A stretch of 48,606 bases of DNA, taken from assembly GCA_017883265.1 (NCBI GenBank), contig JADGNX010000004.1:1-48606 (forward strand), given 5' to 3'. Position 1 is the first letter of the stretch, and the number at the start of each line of letters is the position of its first letter. A model generated the notes under the pieces. The model had not been told where the DNA came from and ran no database searches. It saw only the letters and a program-made list of their open reading frames with translations. Shown here in pieces: positions 26,881 to 34,643 of the stretch. The DNA comes from Thermoanaerobaculia bacterium (lineage in GTDB: Bacteria; Acidobacteriota; Thermoanaerobaculia; Gp7-AA8). The translations under genes and the position numbers were made by a program.

Positions 26881-28710
26881 ATGCCGCCCATCCAGATCCT
26901 TCCGTCCGATCTCATCAATCAGATCGCCGCTGGCGAGGTGGTGGAGCGTCCGGCCTCGGTGGTCAAGGAGCTGGTGGAGAACGCGATCGACGCTGGAGCC
27001 TCGAGTATCGACCTCATCCTCGAGAATGGTGGCCGCAAGCGGATCGAGTTACGCGACGATGGCTGCGGAATGACGGCGGATGACGCTCTCCTGGCCATCC
27101 AGCGGCATGCCACGTCGAAGCTGACCTCATTCGAGGATCTCATCCGCGTCCGGACGCTGGGCTTCCGCGGCGAGGCTCTGCCATCGATCGCCAGCGTCTC
27201 GCGGTTCTCGATGGTGACCTATGACGGACGGAGTGAGCACGCCATCGAGATCGAGCACGATCCGATGACCGCGACGACGACCGACCGGCCCGCGGCGCGC
27301 GATCGTGGCACGACGGTGTCGGTGCGCGAGCTGTTCGAGAACGTCCCGGCACGCCGTAAGTTTCTCAAGAGCGCCGATGCCGAGTTCCGTTCCATCATCG
27401 CGGTCGTCACGTCGTACGCGCTGGCCTCTCCTCATCGCTCGTTCCGGGTCGAGCACAATGGACGATGCGTGCTCGACCTGCCGGCCGCTGCTTCTCTGCG
27501 CGACCGTGTAATCGCCGTTCTCGGCGATGAGATCGCGCCGCTGCTGGCCGAGATCGGGAGCGAGCACGAGGGTATTGTCGTGCGAGGCTTCGTCACCCGT
27601 GGCGTTCGATTCGGCAGCAGGCGCAATCAGTTCTTCTTCGTCAACGGCCGGCTGGTCAAGGATCGTGTTCTGACCCACGCCGCCAATCGGGCCTCAGAAG
27701 CCTTCGATTCCGACGGCTTTCCGGCTCTCGCTTTGTTCGTGGATCTCGAGCCGGAGCGCGTCGACGTAAACGTCCATCCGGCCAAGACGGAGGTCCGCTT
27801 TCGCGACTCCGGAGCCATTCACGTCCTCGTCGAGCACGCCGTCAAACGTGGCCTCGGTGGAGCGGAAGAAGGGAGTGCGCTGCTGGGTGGCGCGGCCTCT
27901 GACATCCTGGCGGAATCGTCTCCGGCGCTGGTGGCGGCTGGAGCGTACACTGGCGGCGAGCAGTCGCTCGATGGCTTAGCGCATCAGCGATCGTTCATTC
28001 CTCCCGCTCCCCAGAGCCCGCCCCTTTCCTGGCATCCCGCGGCCACTCCGCTCTTCCGCGACCGCACTGCCCTGGTGCAGCCGCCGCGTGAGCAGCCCAC
28101 TCTCACAGAGCCTGATGCGCCTCCCGACCTCGGCGATCTCCGCGGAAGGGTGATCGGTCAATACCGGATGAGCTACATCCTTCTGGACACCCCGGGTGGT
28201 CTTCGGCTCGTCGATCAACACGTGGCACACGAGCGCGTCCTCTACGACCGCTTCTTCGCCTCGACAGCCGGAACGGCAGTGGACAGCCAGCGTCTCCTTA
28301 CGCCGCATCTGGTTCAGACCGGCGCGGCGGAAGGAGCGGCCCTCGAATCTCACCTCGATGAGCTGCGGCTGGTTGGTTTCGAGATCGAGCGCTTTTCCGG
28401 CAATGCCTTTGCTGTCGCCGCCATTCCATCGCAGCTACTGCGGCACGATGTGGAAGCCTTCTTCCGCAAGCTCCTCGACGCCTCGCTGGACGAGAGGACC
28501 CCGCACCTTCATCGCCTCCGGGAGAAGGTCTGCGCCTCTCTTGCCTGTCAGGCCGCAATCAAGGTCCACCGCCAGCTGGGCGGAGAGGAGATGGCCTCTC
28601 TGGTCGCGCAGCTCCTCGATTCGTCGAATCCCTTCGCCTGTCCCCACGGGCGGCCGATCATCGTCGACATCCGCCACCTGGACATCGAGAAGCACTTCCA
28701 CCGGAAGTGA
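26881..28710 (+). CDS. mutL: DNA mismatch repair protein MutL
   Basis: 609 residues. The N-terminal GHKL ATPase motifs are intact: NQIAAGEVVERPASVVKELV with ENAIDAG (residues about 10-40), DDGCGM and GFRGEAL. The C-terminal domain contains DQHVAHERVLYD (Asp445) and CPHGRP, close to the metal-binding endonuclease motif DQHA-X2-E-X4-E of nicking MutL proteins. Here Ala is Val and the last Glu is Asp, so nicking activity is likely but not certain. MutL connects MutS mismatch recognition with strand removal. Its stop overlaps or touches the yraN start, forming a two-gene unit. Confidence 0.96.
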   Translation: MPPIQILPSDLINQIAAGEVVERPASVVKELVENAIDAGASSIDLILENGGRKRIELRDDGCGMTADDALLAIQRHATSKLTSFEDLIRVRTLGFRGEALPSIASVSRFSMVTYDGRSEHAIEIEHDPMTATTTDRPAARDRGTTVSVRELFENVPARRKFLKSADAEFRSIIAVVTSYALASPHRSFRVEHNGRCVLDLPAAASLRDRVIAVLGDEIAPLLAEIGSEHEGIVVRGFVTRGVRFGSRRNQFFFVNGRLVKDRVLTHAANRASEAFDSDGFPALALFVDLEPERVDVNVHPAKTEVRFRDSGAIHVLVEHAVKRGLGGAEEGSALLGGAASDILAESSPALVAAGAYTGGEQSLDGLAHQRSFIPPAPQSPPLSWHPAATPLFRDRTALVQPPREQPTLTEPDAPPDLGDLRGRVIGQYRMSYILLDTPGGLRLVDQHVAHERVLYDRFFASTAGTAVDSQRLLTPHLVQTGAAEGAALESHLDELRLVGFEIERFSGNAFAVAAIPSQLLRHDVEAFFRKLLDASLDERTPHLHRLREKVCASLACQAAIKVHRQLGGEEMASLVAQLLDSSNPFACPHGRPIIVDIRHLDIEKHFHRK

Positions 28711-28712
28711 TC

Positions 28713-29117
28713 ATGAGGGGTACGCGGGTCACTGCCCACGAGCTGGGCCACCGGGGAGAGCGTCGCGCCGTCTGGTACTTCCGGCTGCGCGGATATCGCA
28801 TCGTGGCGCGCAACCTTCGGACGGCAGCGGGGGAGATCGATCTCATCGTACGGCGCTTCGCCACGCTGGCCTTCGTCGAGGTCAAGACGCGTCAGAGCCA
28901 TGGGGCGGGCGCGCCGCACGAGGCGGTGGACCGCGACAAACAGCGTCGCATCTTCGCGCTGGCCGAGGACTTTCTTCGACGATACGACGCACGCAAATGC
29001 CGGATCCGCTTCGACGTCATATCCGCCTTCTGGGACGGACGCCGCATCGCGCTCACCCACTACGCCGACGCCTTCCGGCCGATGTCGGATCCGGCCAGGC
29101 CGTGGCAAATCCGCTGA
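28713..29117 (+). CDS. YraN family (UPF0102) endonuclease-like protein
   Basis: 134 residues from the ATG at 28713, where GGAAG lies five bases upstream within the end of mutL; a GTG at 28707 overlapping the mutL stop is possible. The core GEIDLIVRRFATLAFVEVKTR has the Asp and the Glu-x-Lys of a restriction-endonuclease fold, the UPF0102 hallmark. The GHRGE near the N-terminus is also typical. The cellular role of the family is not established; a link to DNA processing or repair is supported by the position after mutL. Confidence 0.88.
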   Translation: MRGTRVTAHELGHRGERRAVWYFRLRGYRIVARNLRTAAGEIDLIVRRFATLAFVEVKTRQSHGAGAPHEAVDRDKQRRIFALAEDFLRRYDARKCRIRFDVISAFWDGRRIALTHYADAFRPMSDPARPWQIR

Positions 29118-29124
29118 AGGTACA

Positions 29125-29943
29125 ATGCTGCATCCGTCCCTCATGAGCGTTACGCCGGTAGACACGTCGCTGTCGGATCGAACGGTCGTCACCATCGTTC
29201 GCAAGCATCACCGGCTCGTCCGGCTGGCGCACTGGCTCAATCTGCCGATCCTCTTCATGCTGGTTGTGAGCGGACTCGGCATCTACTGGGCTTCTCCGGT
29301 CTTTCTCCATCCGGCGGACCGCGTGACAGCAAGCCGGGACTATCTGGCCGACGCCGGCGCCGCGGTGGCCCGCCACCTCCCGAGCGACGTGCCGCGGGAC
29401 CAGCTGCGGTTCTGGTTCTATCGCCACTTCAGCGTCGGGGTGTATGCGCTGGCCCCGGCTCTCCGTCTGCATTGGCTCTTCGCCTATCTGTTCATGGGGT
29501 GTGGTCTCCTCTACCTCGCCGGCCTTGTCAACGGTGGCGGATACCGCTCCCTCATCCCGCGGCGGAGCGATCCGCGGGAGGCCCTGGCGATGATGCGCTA
29601 TTACTTCGGCCTCGTGCCGATGCGACTCGTCGGGCGCCCCTGGCTCCATCCGCGCGTCCACGGCAAGTACAACGCGCTCCAGCGCGGGGCCTATCTCTCG
29701 ATGCCGCTTTTCGGCCTGCTGGCGATGGCAAGCGGGTGGGCCATGCACAAGCCCGCCCAACTCGGCTGGCTCGAGCGCCTTTTCGGATCGTATGACGGCG
29801 CGCGCATCGTCCACTTCATCGCCATGTGGGTGTTCATAGCCTTCCTCGTCCCGCACATCGTCCTCGTCATCGGCGACGGCTGGGACACCATGCGCTCCAT
29901 GATCGTCGGCTGGTCGAAGCGGATTGGGGAGCCTCATGAGTGA
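29125..29943 (+). CDS. Cytochrome b561/Ni-hydrogenase b-type membrane protein
   Basis: 272 residues from the ATG at 29125, with AAGG five bases upstream; a second ATG at 29143 is possible. About five membrane segments carry well-placed histidines for heme: HRLVRLAHWLN near the N-terminus, HWLFAYLFMG, HGKYNALQRGAYLS and HFIAMWVFIAFLVPH near the C-terminus. This is the layout of b-type subunits that pass electrons between quinones and a periplasmic enzyme. The next gene, overlapping by 8 bp, encodes a Tat-exported molybdoenzyme, so this protein is most likely its membrane electron partner. Confidence 0.88.
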   Translation: MLHPSLMSVTPVDTSLSDRTVVTIVRKHHRLVRLAHWLNLPILFMLVVSGLGIYWASPVFLHPADRVTASRDYLADAGAAVARHLPSDVPRDQLRFWFYRHFSVGVYALAPALRLHWLFAYLFMGCGLLYLAGLVNGGGYRSLIPRRSDPREALAMMRYYFGLVPMRLVGRPWLHPRVHGKYNALQRGAYLSMPLFGLLAMASGWAMHKPAQLGWLERLFGSYDGARIVHFIAMWVFIAFLVPHIVLVIGDGWDTMRSMIVGWSKRIGEPHE

Positions 29944-31036
29944 TGAAGAGAAGACGCCCGAGGCGCCGCTTGCCGCGGAAGCAAAGACCGACCAGGTCCC
30001 CTCATCGCCCGATTCGCCGGTGATCGCGTCGGCGACAACGGAGTCCGAGCGGGAGTCGCTACCCGATTTGCCGGCAACGGAGTCATTCTCAGGATCCGAG
30101 CCGGAATCGGAGGAGGCGGATGGGGCGGCCATCCTCGACGAGACCATGTCAGTTCGCCGTTTGCCGCGGGGCCTCATCGCGCAGATCCTCGCTCCCGAAG
30201 ATGAGACTCCGGTATGGATCGACCCGAAGCGTCTCGGCCGCCAGAGCCGGCGCGATTTTCTTCTCTTCGGCGCCGCCACCGCCGTCTCCGCGGCCGGCGT
30301 CTGGTGGTTGCTTCCAGACGGAACGAAGCAGCAGTGGCTCTCACCTGCTGCGGCCTCCAGGATCGATTCGATCGAAGCGCGCTTCGGCGTTACGGGGCAG
30401 AGACGGGAACGGTTTCTGGGACGGGTCCTCACCTTCGACGATGACGTGGCCGAGGCTCTGTATTCCAGGAATCGGCGGGTGCGGGCATATCGCCCTTCGG
30501 ATGTCACACCGCTCCGAAACAACTACAACGGCCGGACTCCGACGGGCGGTTATCTCGTGTCGTGGAAGCTCACCCTGTCCGGACTTGCCACGGGGAAGGA
30601 AACGACGCTGACCGCCGGCGACCTCTCGCGATTTCCTGTCCGGGACCAGGTCACACGGCTCTGCTGCGTCGAAGGATGGAGCGCTGTCGCGTTCTGGAGC
30701 GGTATTCGGTTCGCCGAGTTGCTGCGCGCTTACCCGCCGGCCCCGGCGGCACGCTGGGCAGCGATCGAGTCGGCCGTCAACCTGGACGGCGCCGGACAGC
30801 CCGACCCGTATTACGTATCAATCGACCTCGATACGGCACTGCATCCGCAAACCCTTCTTGCCACAAAGCAGGACAACCGGCCGCTTTCGCTCGCCCACGG
30901 AGCACCGCTCCGGCTCGTGGTGCCGATGAAGCTCGGCCTCAAGAACATCAAAGCCGTCACTTCGATCCGTTACACCGCCGATGAGCCGCCCGACTACTGG
31001 AACGAGCGCGGCTACTCGAAGTACGACGGGCTCTGA
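29936..31036 (+). CDS. Tat-exported sulfite-oxidase-family molybdopterin enzyme
   Basis: 366 residues from the ATG at 29936, with GGGGAG five bases upstream. A Tat signal SRRDFLLFGAATAVSAAG lies far inside, with the RR at residues 105-106 after an acidic Ser/Glu/Pro-rich stretch; a later ATG at 30146 would leave about 35 residues before it. The mature domain has the molybdenum-ligand region LCCVEGWSAVAFW (Cys-x-Glu-Gly-Trp) and a C-terminal molybdopterin-binding part as in YedY/MsrP. MsrP repairs methionine sulfoxide, using the heme protein MsrQ. Here the partner is a b561-type cytochrome instead, so the substrate may differ. Confidence 0.86.
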   Translation: MSDEEKTPEAPLAAEAKTDQVPSSPDSPVIASATTESERESLPDLPATESFSGSEPESEEADGAAILDETMSVRRLPRGLIAQILAPEDETPVWIDPKRLGRQSRRDFLLFGAATAVSAAGVWWLLPDGTKQQWLSPAAASRIDSIEARFGVTGQRRERFLGRVLTFDDDVAEALYSRNRRVRAYRPSDVTPLRNNYNGRTPTGGYLVSWKLTLSGLATGKETTLTAGDLSRFPVRDQVTRLCCVEGWSAVAFWSGIRFAELLRAYPPAPAARWAAIESAVNLDGAGQPDPYYVSIDLDTALHPQTLLATKQDNRPLSLAHGAPLRLVVPMKLGLKNIKAVTSIRYTADEPPDYWNERGYSKYDGL

Positions 31037-31226
31037 TCCCATGGCCTGTTGACCGATTCCGTTTCTGCTCCTTCCAAGGCCGGCCGAGTCGCTCCGCGAC
31101 GCGACAAGAGCCACCAATGAAGATTCTTGTTCCGCGCCAGCCCGGCCCCTTGTCTCAACGATCAACCATCGAGCCAGGCGCCGCCTGATGCGGCGTTCCT
31201 CCGAAAGTGACTCGAGGAGGTTTGCA
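31037..31226. other. Intergenic region before the cysteine-rich LuxR regulator
   Basis: 190 bp without a recognisable gene. GAGGAGG six bases before 31227 is the ribosome-binding site that fixes the start of the next gene. No clear promoter boxes were found. Confidence 0.5.
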
Positions 31227-32027
31227 ATGCGGGAACTGACGTCCCCCGTTGCGGCTCCGACACCAGGCTGTCGGAGCTGCGATCTCGGTACTGTATGTTT
31301 CGACCCTTCCGCGGCCGAACACGCGCTTGTATCCAGAAAGAGGACCGAAGGCACACCGAGTCGTGTGGTTCTCTCGAGCGATCACCCGATCCTGCGCAGC
31401 GCTCTTCGTCTGCTGATCGACACCCGCGAGGGCTACGAGGTCTCGCTCGAGTGCGGGATCTGTCCGAATGCGCTCAGCCTCATCAGCGGTGGCGATATCG
31501 ACGTCCTGCTGCTGGAATTCGATCTCAACGACAACTCTCAGCATCGGCTGGCCGGACTGGAAGCCATTCTCGCCTCGGCGCCGTCACTTCCGGTTCTCAT
31601 CCTGACGACGGAGCCGGATGCCGAGGCCTGCTCTGCAGCCTTTCGATTCGGCGTTCGAGGGATCATCCTGAAGAGCAAGAAGCTGGACGACCTCTTCACC
31701 GCTCTCGACCGGGTCCGGCGTGGCGACACCTGGCTGGAGGGAGCGGCGCTGCACAAGCTTCTCGGCCAGAGCTCGAGCCAGAAGAAGGGTCCTGCCGAAG
31801 ACTCCCGGATCTCGCTTCTGACGCGGCGGGAGCGCGAGATCGTGAACGTGGTCGCTGCCGGAAGAACCAATCGGCAGGTCAGTCAGGCGCTCTTCATTTC
31901 GGATGTGACCGTCCGGCATCACCTCTGCACGATTTTCGACAAGCTTCGGGTCTCGAGTCGCGGGGAGTTGATCGTCTATGCCTATCGCAACGGTCTGGCC
32001 GATCGGAATTCTCTCAATGCCAACTGA
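31227..32027 (+). CDS. LuxR-type regulator with FNR-like cysteine motif and Asp-to-Glu receiver
   Basis: 266 residues. The ATG at 31227 has a very strong Shine-Dalgarno (GAGGAGG). The N-terminus has CRSCDLGTVC (Cys15, 18, 24: C-X2-C-X5-C), the exact spacing of the iron-sulfur cysteines of FNR. Residues about 46-165 are a receiver domain in which the phospho-accepting Asp is Glu97 (LLLEFDL); the conserved Thr and Lys remain, and a second pair, Cys76 and Cys79 (ECGIC), lies in it. A LuxR/NarL helix-turn-helix follows (LTRREREIVNVVAAG, then NRQVSQALFISDVTVRHHL). I infer a redox- or oxygen-responsive regulator that does not depend on phosphorylation; its targets are unknown. It follows the molybdoenzyme pair. 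Confidence 0.85.
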   Translation: MRELTSPVAAPTPGCRSCDLGTVCFDPSAAEHALVSRKRTEGTPSRVVLSSDHPILRSALRLLIDTREGYEVSLECGICPNALSLISGGDIDVLLLEFDLNDNSQHRLAGLEAILASAPSLPVLILTTEPDAEACSAAFRFGVRGIILKSKKLDDLFTALDRVRRGDTWLEGAALHKLLGQSSSQKKGPAEDSRISLLTRREREIVNVVAAGRTNRQVSQALFISDVTVRHHLCTIFDKLRVSSRGELIVYAYRNGLADRNSLNAN

Positions 32028-32253
32028 CCGTCGTTTTTCCTGACAAACGGCGGATTGCGCGCACCTTCCGATCGAGCGGCGGGCGTTTCGTCACAGCCTT
32101 TTCTGTTCTGACCGGCCCCCCGGCGTTGTCTCACCCACCACACCACCTTTGGAAAAAGGGTTGGGGGCGCTGTAGGTCCCCGACACAGAAACCGGCTGCA
32201 TCTGTCAGCTGCTTTCTCCCGCCCCCACCAAGTGGCCTCAGGCCTTGCGGGGC

Positions 32254-32269
32254 TGGCCGATGACATGCA
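32254..32269 (+). promoter_or_regulatory. Candidate sigma54 promoter before an unknown gene
   Basis: TGGCCG-N5-ATGCA has the GG and GC at the exact -24/-12 spacing of sigma54 promoters, though it matches the consensus only in part. It lies 50 bp before the ATG at 32319, in a 291-bp gap (32028-32318) that otherwise shows no gene. Confidence 0.3.
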
Positions 32270-32318
32270 AACTATTGGCTCCTGATGGAGCGCACACCTT
32301 CAGCAAGGAAAATGAGCC

Positions 32319-32921
32319 ATGAGCGTTTACAACCCCACATCCAGCAGAGTCCGAAGCGATCGCGCGCCGAGGATGGCGGAACCGCGAGCGGCCATCATCG
32401 CCACGTATGCGGAATGGACAGCCATGTCGGCTCTCCGCTCATCGGCCCCGATCCGGTCGCGCAGCGATGTTTACAGAGCGCTGCGAGCCGTCAACTTCAA
32501 GGTGCTGTTCGATATGAGCCTTGGACCGATCGGCCGGGACGACTTCGATGAGTGGCACGAAGAGGCCGCGCGCGCGATGCTGGCACGTGAGCCGCGACTC
32601 ACGGTCGGCTGGGCCACGAAGATCCTGAACGTTTACCTGAAAACCCGCGTGTACGTGGCGGCCGAAGGACGCGAAAATCTGATGGACATGATCCATCCTC
32701 CAATCGACGGCGGCTTGTGGCTCGGTCTGTCGAGACAATTCGCCGGTCAGCCCGAGATTCTGGCCATGACGAACTGCGTCTCGCGCATCAAAGGCATCGT
32801 CGACTACGACTGCTATCGCCGGATCATCGACGGATGCCTCGCCGCCGCCGCACTGCTCGCGTGCAGGCTGATCGAGGTCGAGCAGCTGTGGACCGGCACG
32901 GAGTTCTCTCAATCGGCCTGA
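32319..32921 (+). CDS. Conserved-looking hypothetical protein
   Basis: 200 residues. The start has AAGGAAA upstream. It has no signal peptide or membrane helix until a hydrophobic stretch near residues 174-182 (AAALLACRLIEVE). The central part GWATKILNVYLKT and the motif MIHPPIDGGLW look like conserved blocks of a cytosolic protein, but I do not recognise the family with certainty. There are no catalytic motifs that I can name. It is preceded by a long gap with a candidate sigma54 site and followed by three GCAGACG heptamers and a tRNA gene on the other strand. Confidence 0.7.
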   Translation: MSVYNPTSSRVRSDRAPRMAEPRAAIIATYAEWTAMSALRSSAPIRSRSDVYRALRAVNFKVLFDMSLGPIGRDDFDEWHEEAARAMLAREPRLTVGWATKILNVYLKTRVYVAAEGRENLMDMIHPPIDGGLWLGLSRQFAGQPEILAMTNCVSRIKGIVDYDCYRRIIDGCLAAAALLACRLIEVEQLWTGTEFSQSA

Positions 32922-32927
32922 CGAAAA

Positions 32928-32948
32928 GCAGACGGCAGACGGCAGACG
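32928..32948. repeat. Three tandem copies of the heptamer GCAGACG
   Basis: GCAGACG occurs three times without a break just after the stop of the hypothetical gene, followed by a partial unit (GCGCAG). The unit length is 7 bp, as in the other intergenic repeats of this window, but its sequence is different. Confidence 0.85.
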
Positions 32949-33002
32949 GCGCAGATTGATTCGCGCGCCGACAGCTCTTCAGCCTCCGTGAAGTCGGATT
33001 GA

Positions 33003-33041
33003 AAATGAGAAGCGCCTGAACCGGCATCGGCTCAGGCGCTT
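33003..33041 (-). terminator. Likely terminator of the tRNA-Gly transcript
   Basis: A perfect 10-bp stem (33010-33019 and 33032-33041) with a 12-base loop lies 15 bp downstream of the tRNA on the minus strand. It is followed by TCTCATTTTC, a weak T-tract. Confidence 0.6.
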
Positions 33042-33055
33042 CGATGGAATTGCGT

Positions 33056-33130
<75 letters not shown>

Positions 33131-33144
33131 GAATGAGTCAGCGT

Positions 33145-33174
33145 AGAGTAGCGGCGCCGGAGCGACGCTGTCAA
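33145..33174 (-). promoter_or_regulatory. Sigma70-type promoter of tRNA-Gly
   Basis: On the minus strand, a perfect TTGACA (33169-33174) and TACTCT (33145-33150) are 18 bp apart, and the tRNA 5' end lies 14 bp after the -10 box. The short leader fits a stable-RNA promoter. Confidence 0.75.
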
Positions 33175-33226
33175 GCCGGTTCGCCGGTCGAAACCGGGTC
33201 ATTGGGTTCGGGTATTCCGCAGCCGA

Positions 33227-33287
33227 CAAACCAGAAACTAGAAACCAGAACGTCTCTTCTAGTTTCTGGTTTCTAGTTTCTGGTTTG
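33227..33287. repeat. Perfect inverted repeat of AGAAACC heptamers, copy b
   Basis: Two 24-bp arms (33227-33250 and 33264-33287) are perfectly complementary. Relative to copy a at 2625, the middle unit reads AGAAACT instead of AGAAACC, and the facing arm carries the matching change, so the hairpin is preserved. An extra TTCTAG unit lies in the loop. It begins five bases past the ntrX stop and could help end that transcript. Confidence 0.92.
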
Positions 33288-33291
33288 GTCC

Positions 33292-34638
33292 TTACGGTCT
33301 TTCGACTGTGATCCCGTAAGCGTGCAGTTTACGGTAGAGGTTCGAGCGCTCCACGCCGAGGGCATCGGCGGTGCGGCTGACGTTGCCGGCGAAGTCGCGC
33401 AGGCGGGAGAGGATGAACTGCTTCTCGAACTCGTCGCGCGCTTCGCGGAGCGTCGCATCGTGCGCGATCGTCGTCGAAGACTCGCGCCGCGCTGCGAGCT
33501 CGATCTCCTCCGGCTCGACGAGGTCGTTCGGCGAGAGGATGGCCAGCCGCTCGATCACGTTGCGCAGCTCGCGGACGTTGCCCGGCCAGTCGTGCCCGCG
33601 CAGCCGTGACTGCGCCCCTGCCGAGAGCCTCTTCGGGGGTTGTCCACTCTCGGCGGCGAAGCGCCGGAGGAAGTAGTCGGCCAGAAGGACCACGTCGCCG
33701 CTCCGCTCGCGCAGCGGCGGAACATGGATCGGGATGACCGCCAGGCGGTAATAGAGGTCGCTGCGGAATCGTCCGGCCTCGATCTCCGATTCCAGATTCT
33801 TGTTCGTGGCTGCGATCACCCGGACGTCGACGGTGATGGTCTGCTGGCCTCCGACTTTTTGAAATGTCTGCTCCTGCAGGACGCGCAGCACCTTGGCCTG
33901 CGTCTTCACGCTCATGTCAGCGATTTCGTCGAGAAAGAGCGTCCCTCCGTCGGCCAGCTCGAACTTCCCTTTCCGGTCCTCGGTGGCGCCGGTAAACGCT
34001 CCGCGGCGGTGACCGAACAGCTCCGACTCGATCAATTCCTCGGGAATCGCCGCGCAGTTGACGTCGATGAAGGAGGCCTCGCCTCTGGCCGAGAGCCGGT
34101 GGAGCGTCCTGGCCACGATCTCCTTTCCGCTGCCATTCTCTCCACTGATCAGGACGCGACTATTCGATGGGGCGGCGCCGCGGATCTGCTGATCGAGCTT
34201 CTTCATGGCGTCGCTCTCGCCGATGAGGAGCTCTTCGAGTGTCAGATGCTGCTTGAGATCCCGCACCTGCTCGCGCAGCTTTCGATCGGCCACAGCGTGA
34301 TTGACGGTCAGGAGGACTCGCTCGAGCGAGAGCGGCTTCTCCAGGAAGTCGTACGCCCCCAGACGCGTAGCACGCACGGCGGTGTCGACGTTTCCATGTC
34401 CGGAGATGACTACGATCGGCGGCGCACCGACGGCGCGCAGGCGCTCGAGGACGCTCAGGCCGTCGATTCCTGGAAGCCAGAGGTCGAGGATGATGAGATC
34501 GAACTCCTCCCGCGCGAACTGGGCCAGCCCCTCCTCGCCCGAGCCGCAGAGAAACGTCTTGTGTCCTTCGTCGTGAAGGATGTTGGCGAGCGTGGTCCGG
34601 ATGCCGCTCTCGTCGTCGATGATGAGGATCTTGGCCAT
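33292..34638 (-). CDS. ntrX: NtrC-family sigma54 response regulator (NtrX-like)
   Basis: 448 residues with three domains: a receiver (acidic pair IIDDE, phospho-acceptor Asp52 in LIILDLWLP, Lys101 in EKP), a AAA+ domain with Walker A GENGSGKE, the sigma54-contact loop GAFTGA, Walker B GGTLFLDEIADM, and a Fis-type helix-turn-helix at the end (RTADALGVERSNLYRKL). It should activate sigma54 promoters when phosphorylated by the NtrY-like kinase encoded 5 bp upstream. It is the last gene of the lpxC-DUF4390-ntrY-ntrX set. NtrX is chosen over other NtrC-type names because of this partner. Confidence 0.9.
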   Translation of the reverse strand: MAKILIIDDESGIRTTLANILHDEGHKTFLCGSGEEGLAQFAREEFDLIILDLWLPGIDGLSVLERLRAVGAPPIVVISGHGNVDTAVRATRLGAYDFLEKPLSLERVLLTVNHAVADRKLREQVRDLKQHLTLEELLIGESDAMKKLDQQIRGAAPSNSRVLISGENGSGKEIVARTLHRLSARGEASFIDVNCAAIPEELIESELFGHRRGAFTGATEDRKGKFELADGGTLFLDEIADMSVKTQAKVLRVLQEQTFQKVGGQQTITVDVRVIAATNKNLESEIEAGRFRSDLYYRLAVIPIHVPPLRERSGDVVLLADYFLRRFAAESGQPPKRLSAGAQSRLRGHDWPGNVRELRNVIERLAILSPNDLVEPEEIELAARRESSTTIAHDATLREARDEFEKQFILSRLRDFAGNVSRTADALGVERSNLYRKLHAYGITVERP

Positions 34639-34643
34639 GGGCT

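Noticed and set aside
32233-32249. A second sigma54-like site TGGCCT...TTGCGG
   Set aside because: The GG and GC elements are one base too far apart (N6), which abolishes sigma54 recognition in known promoters.
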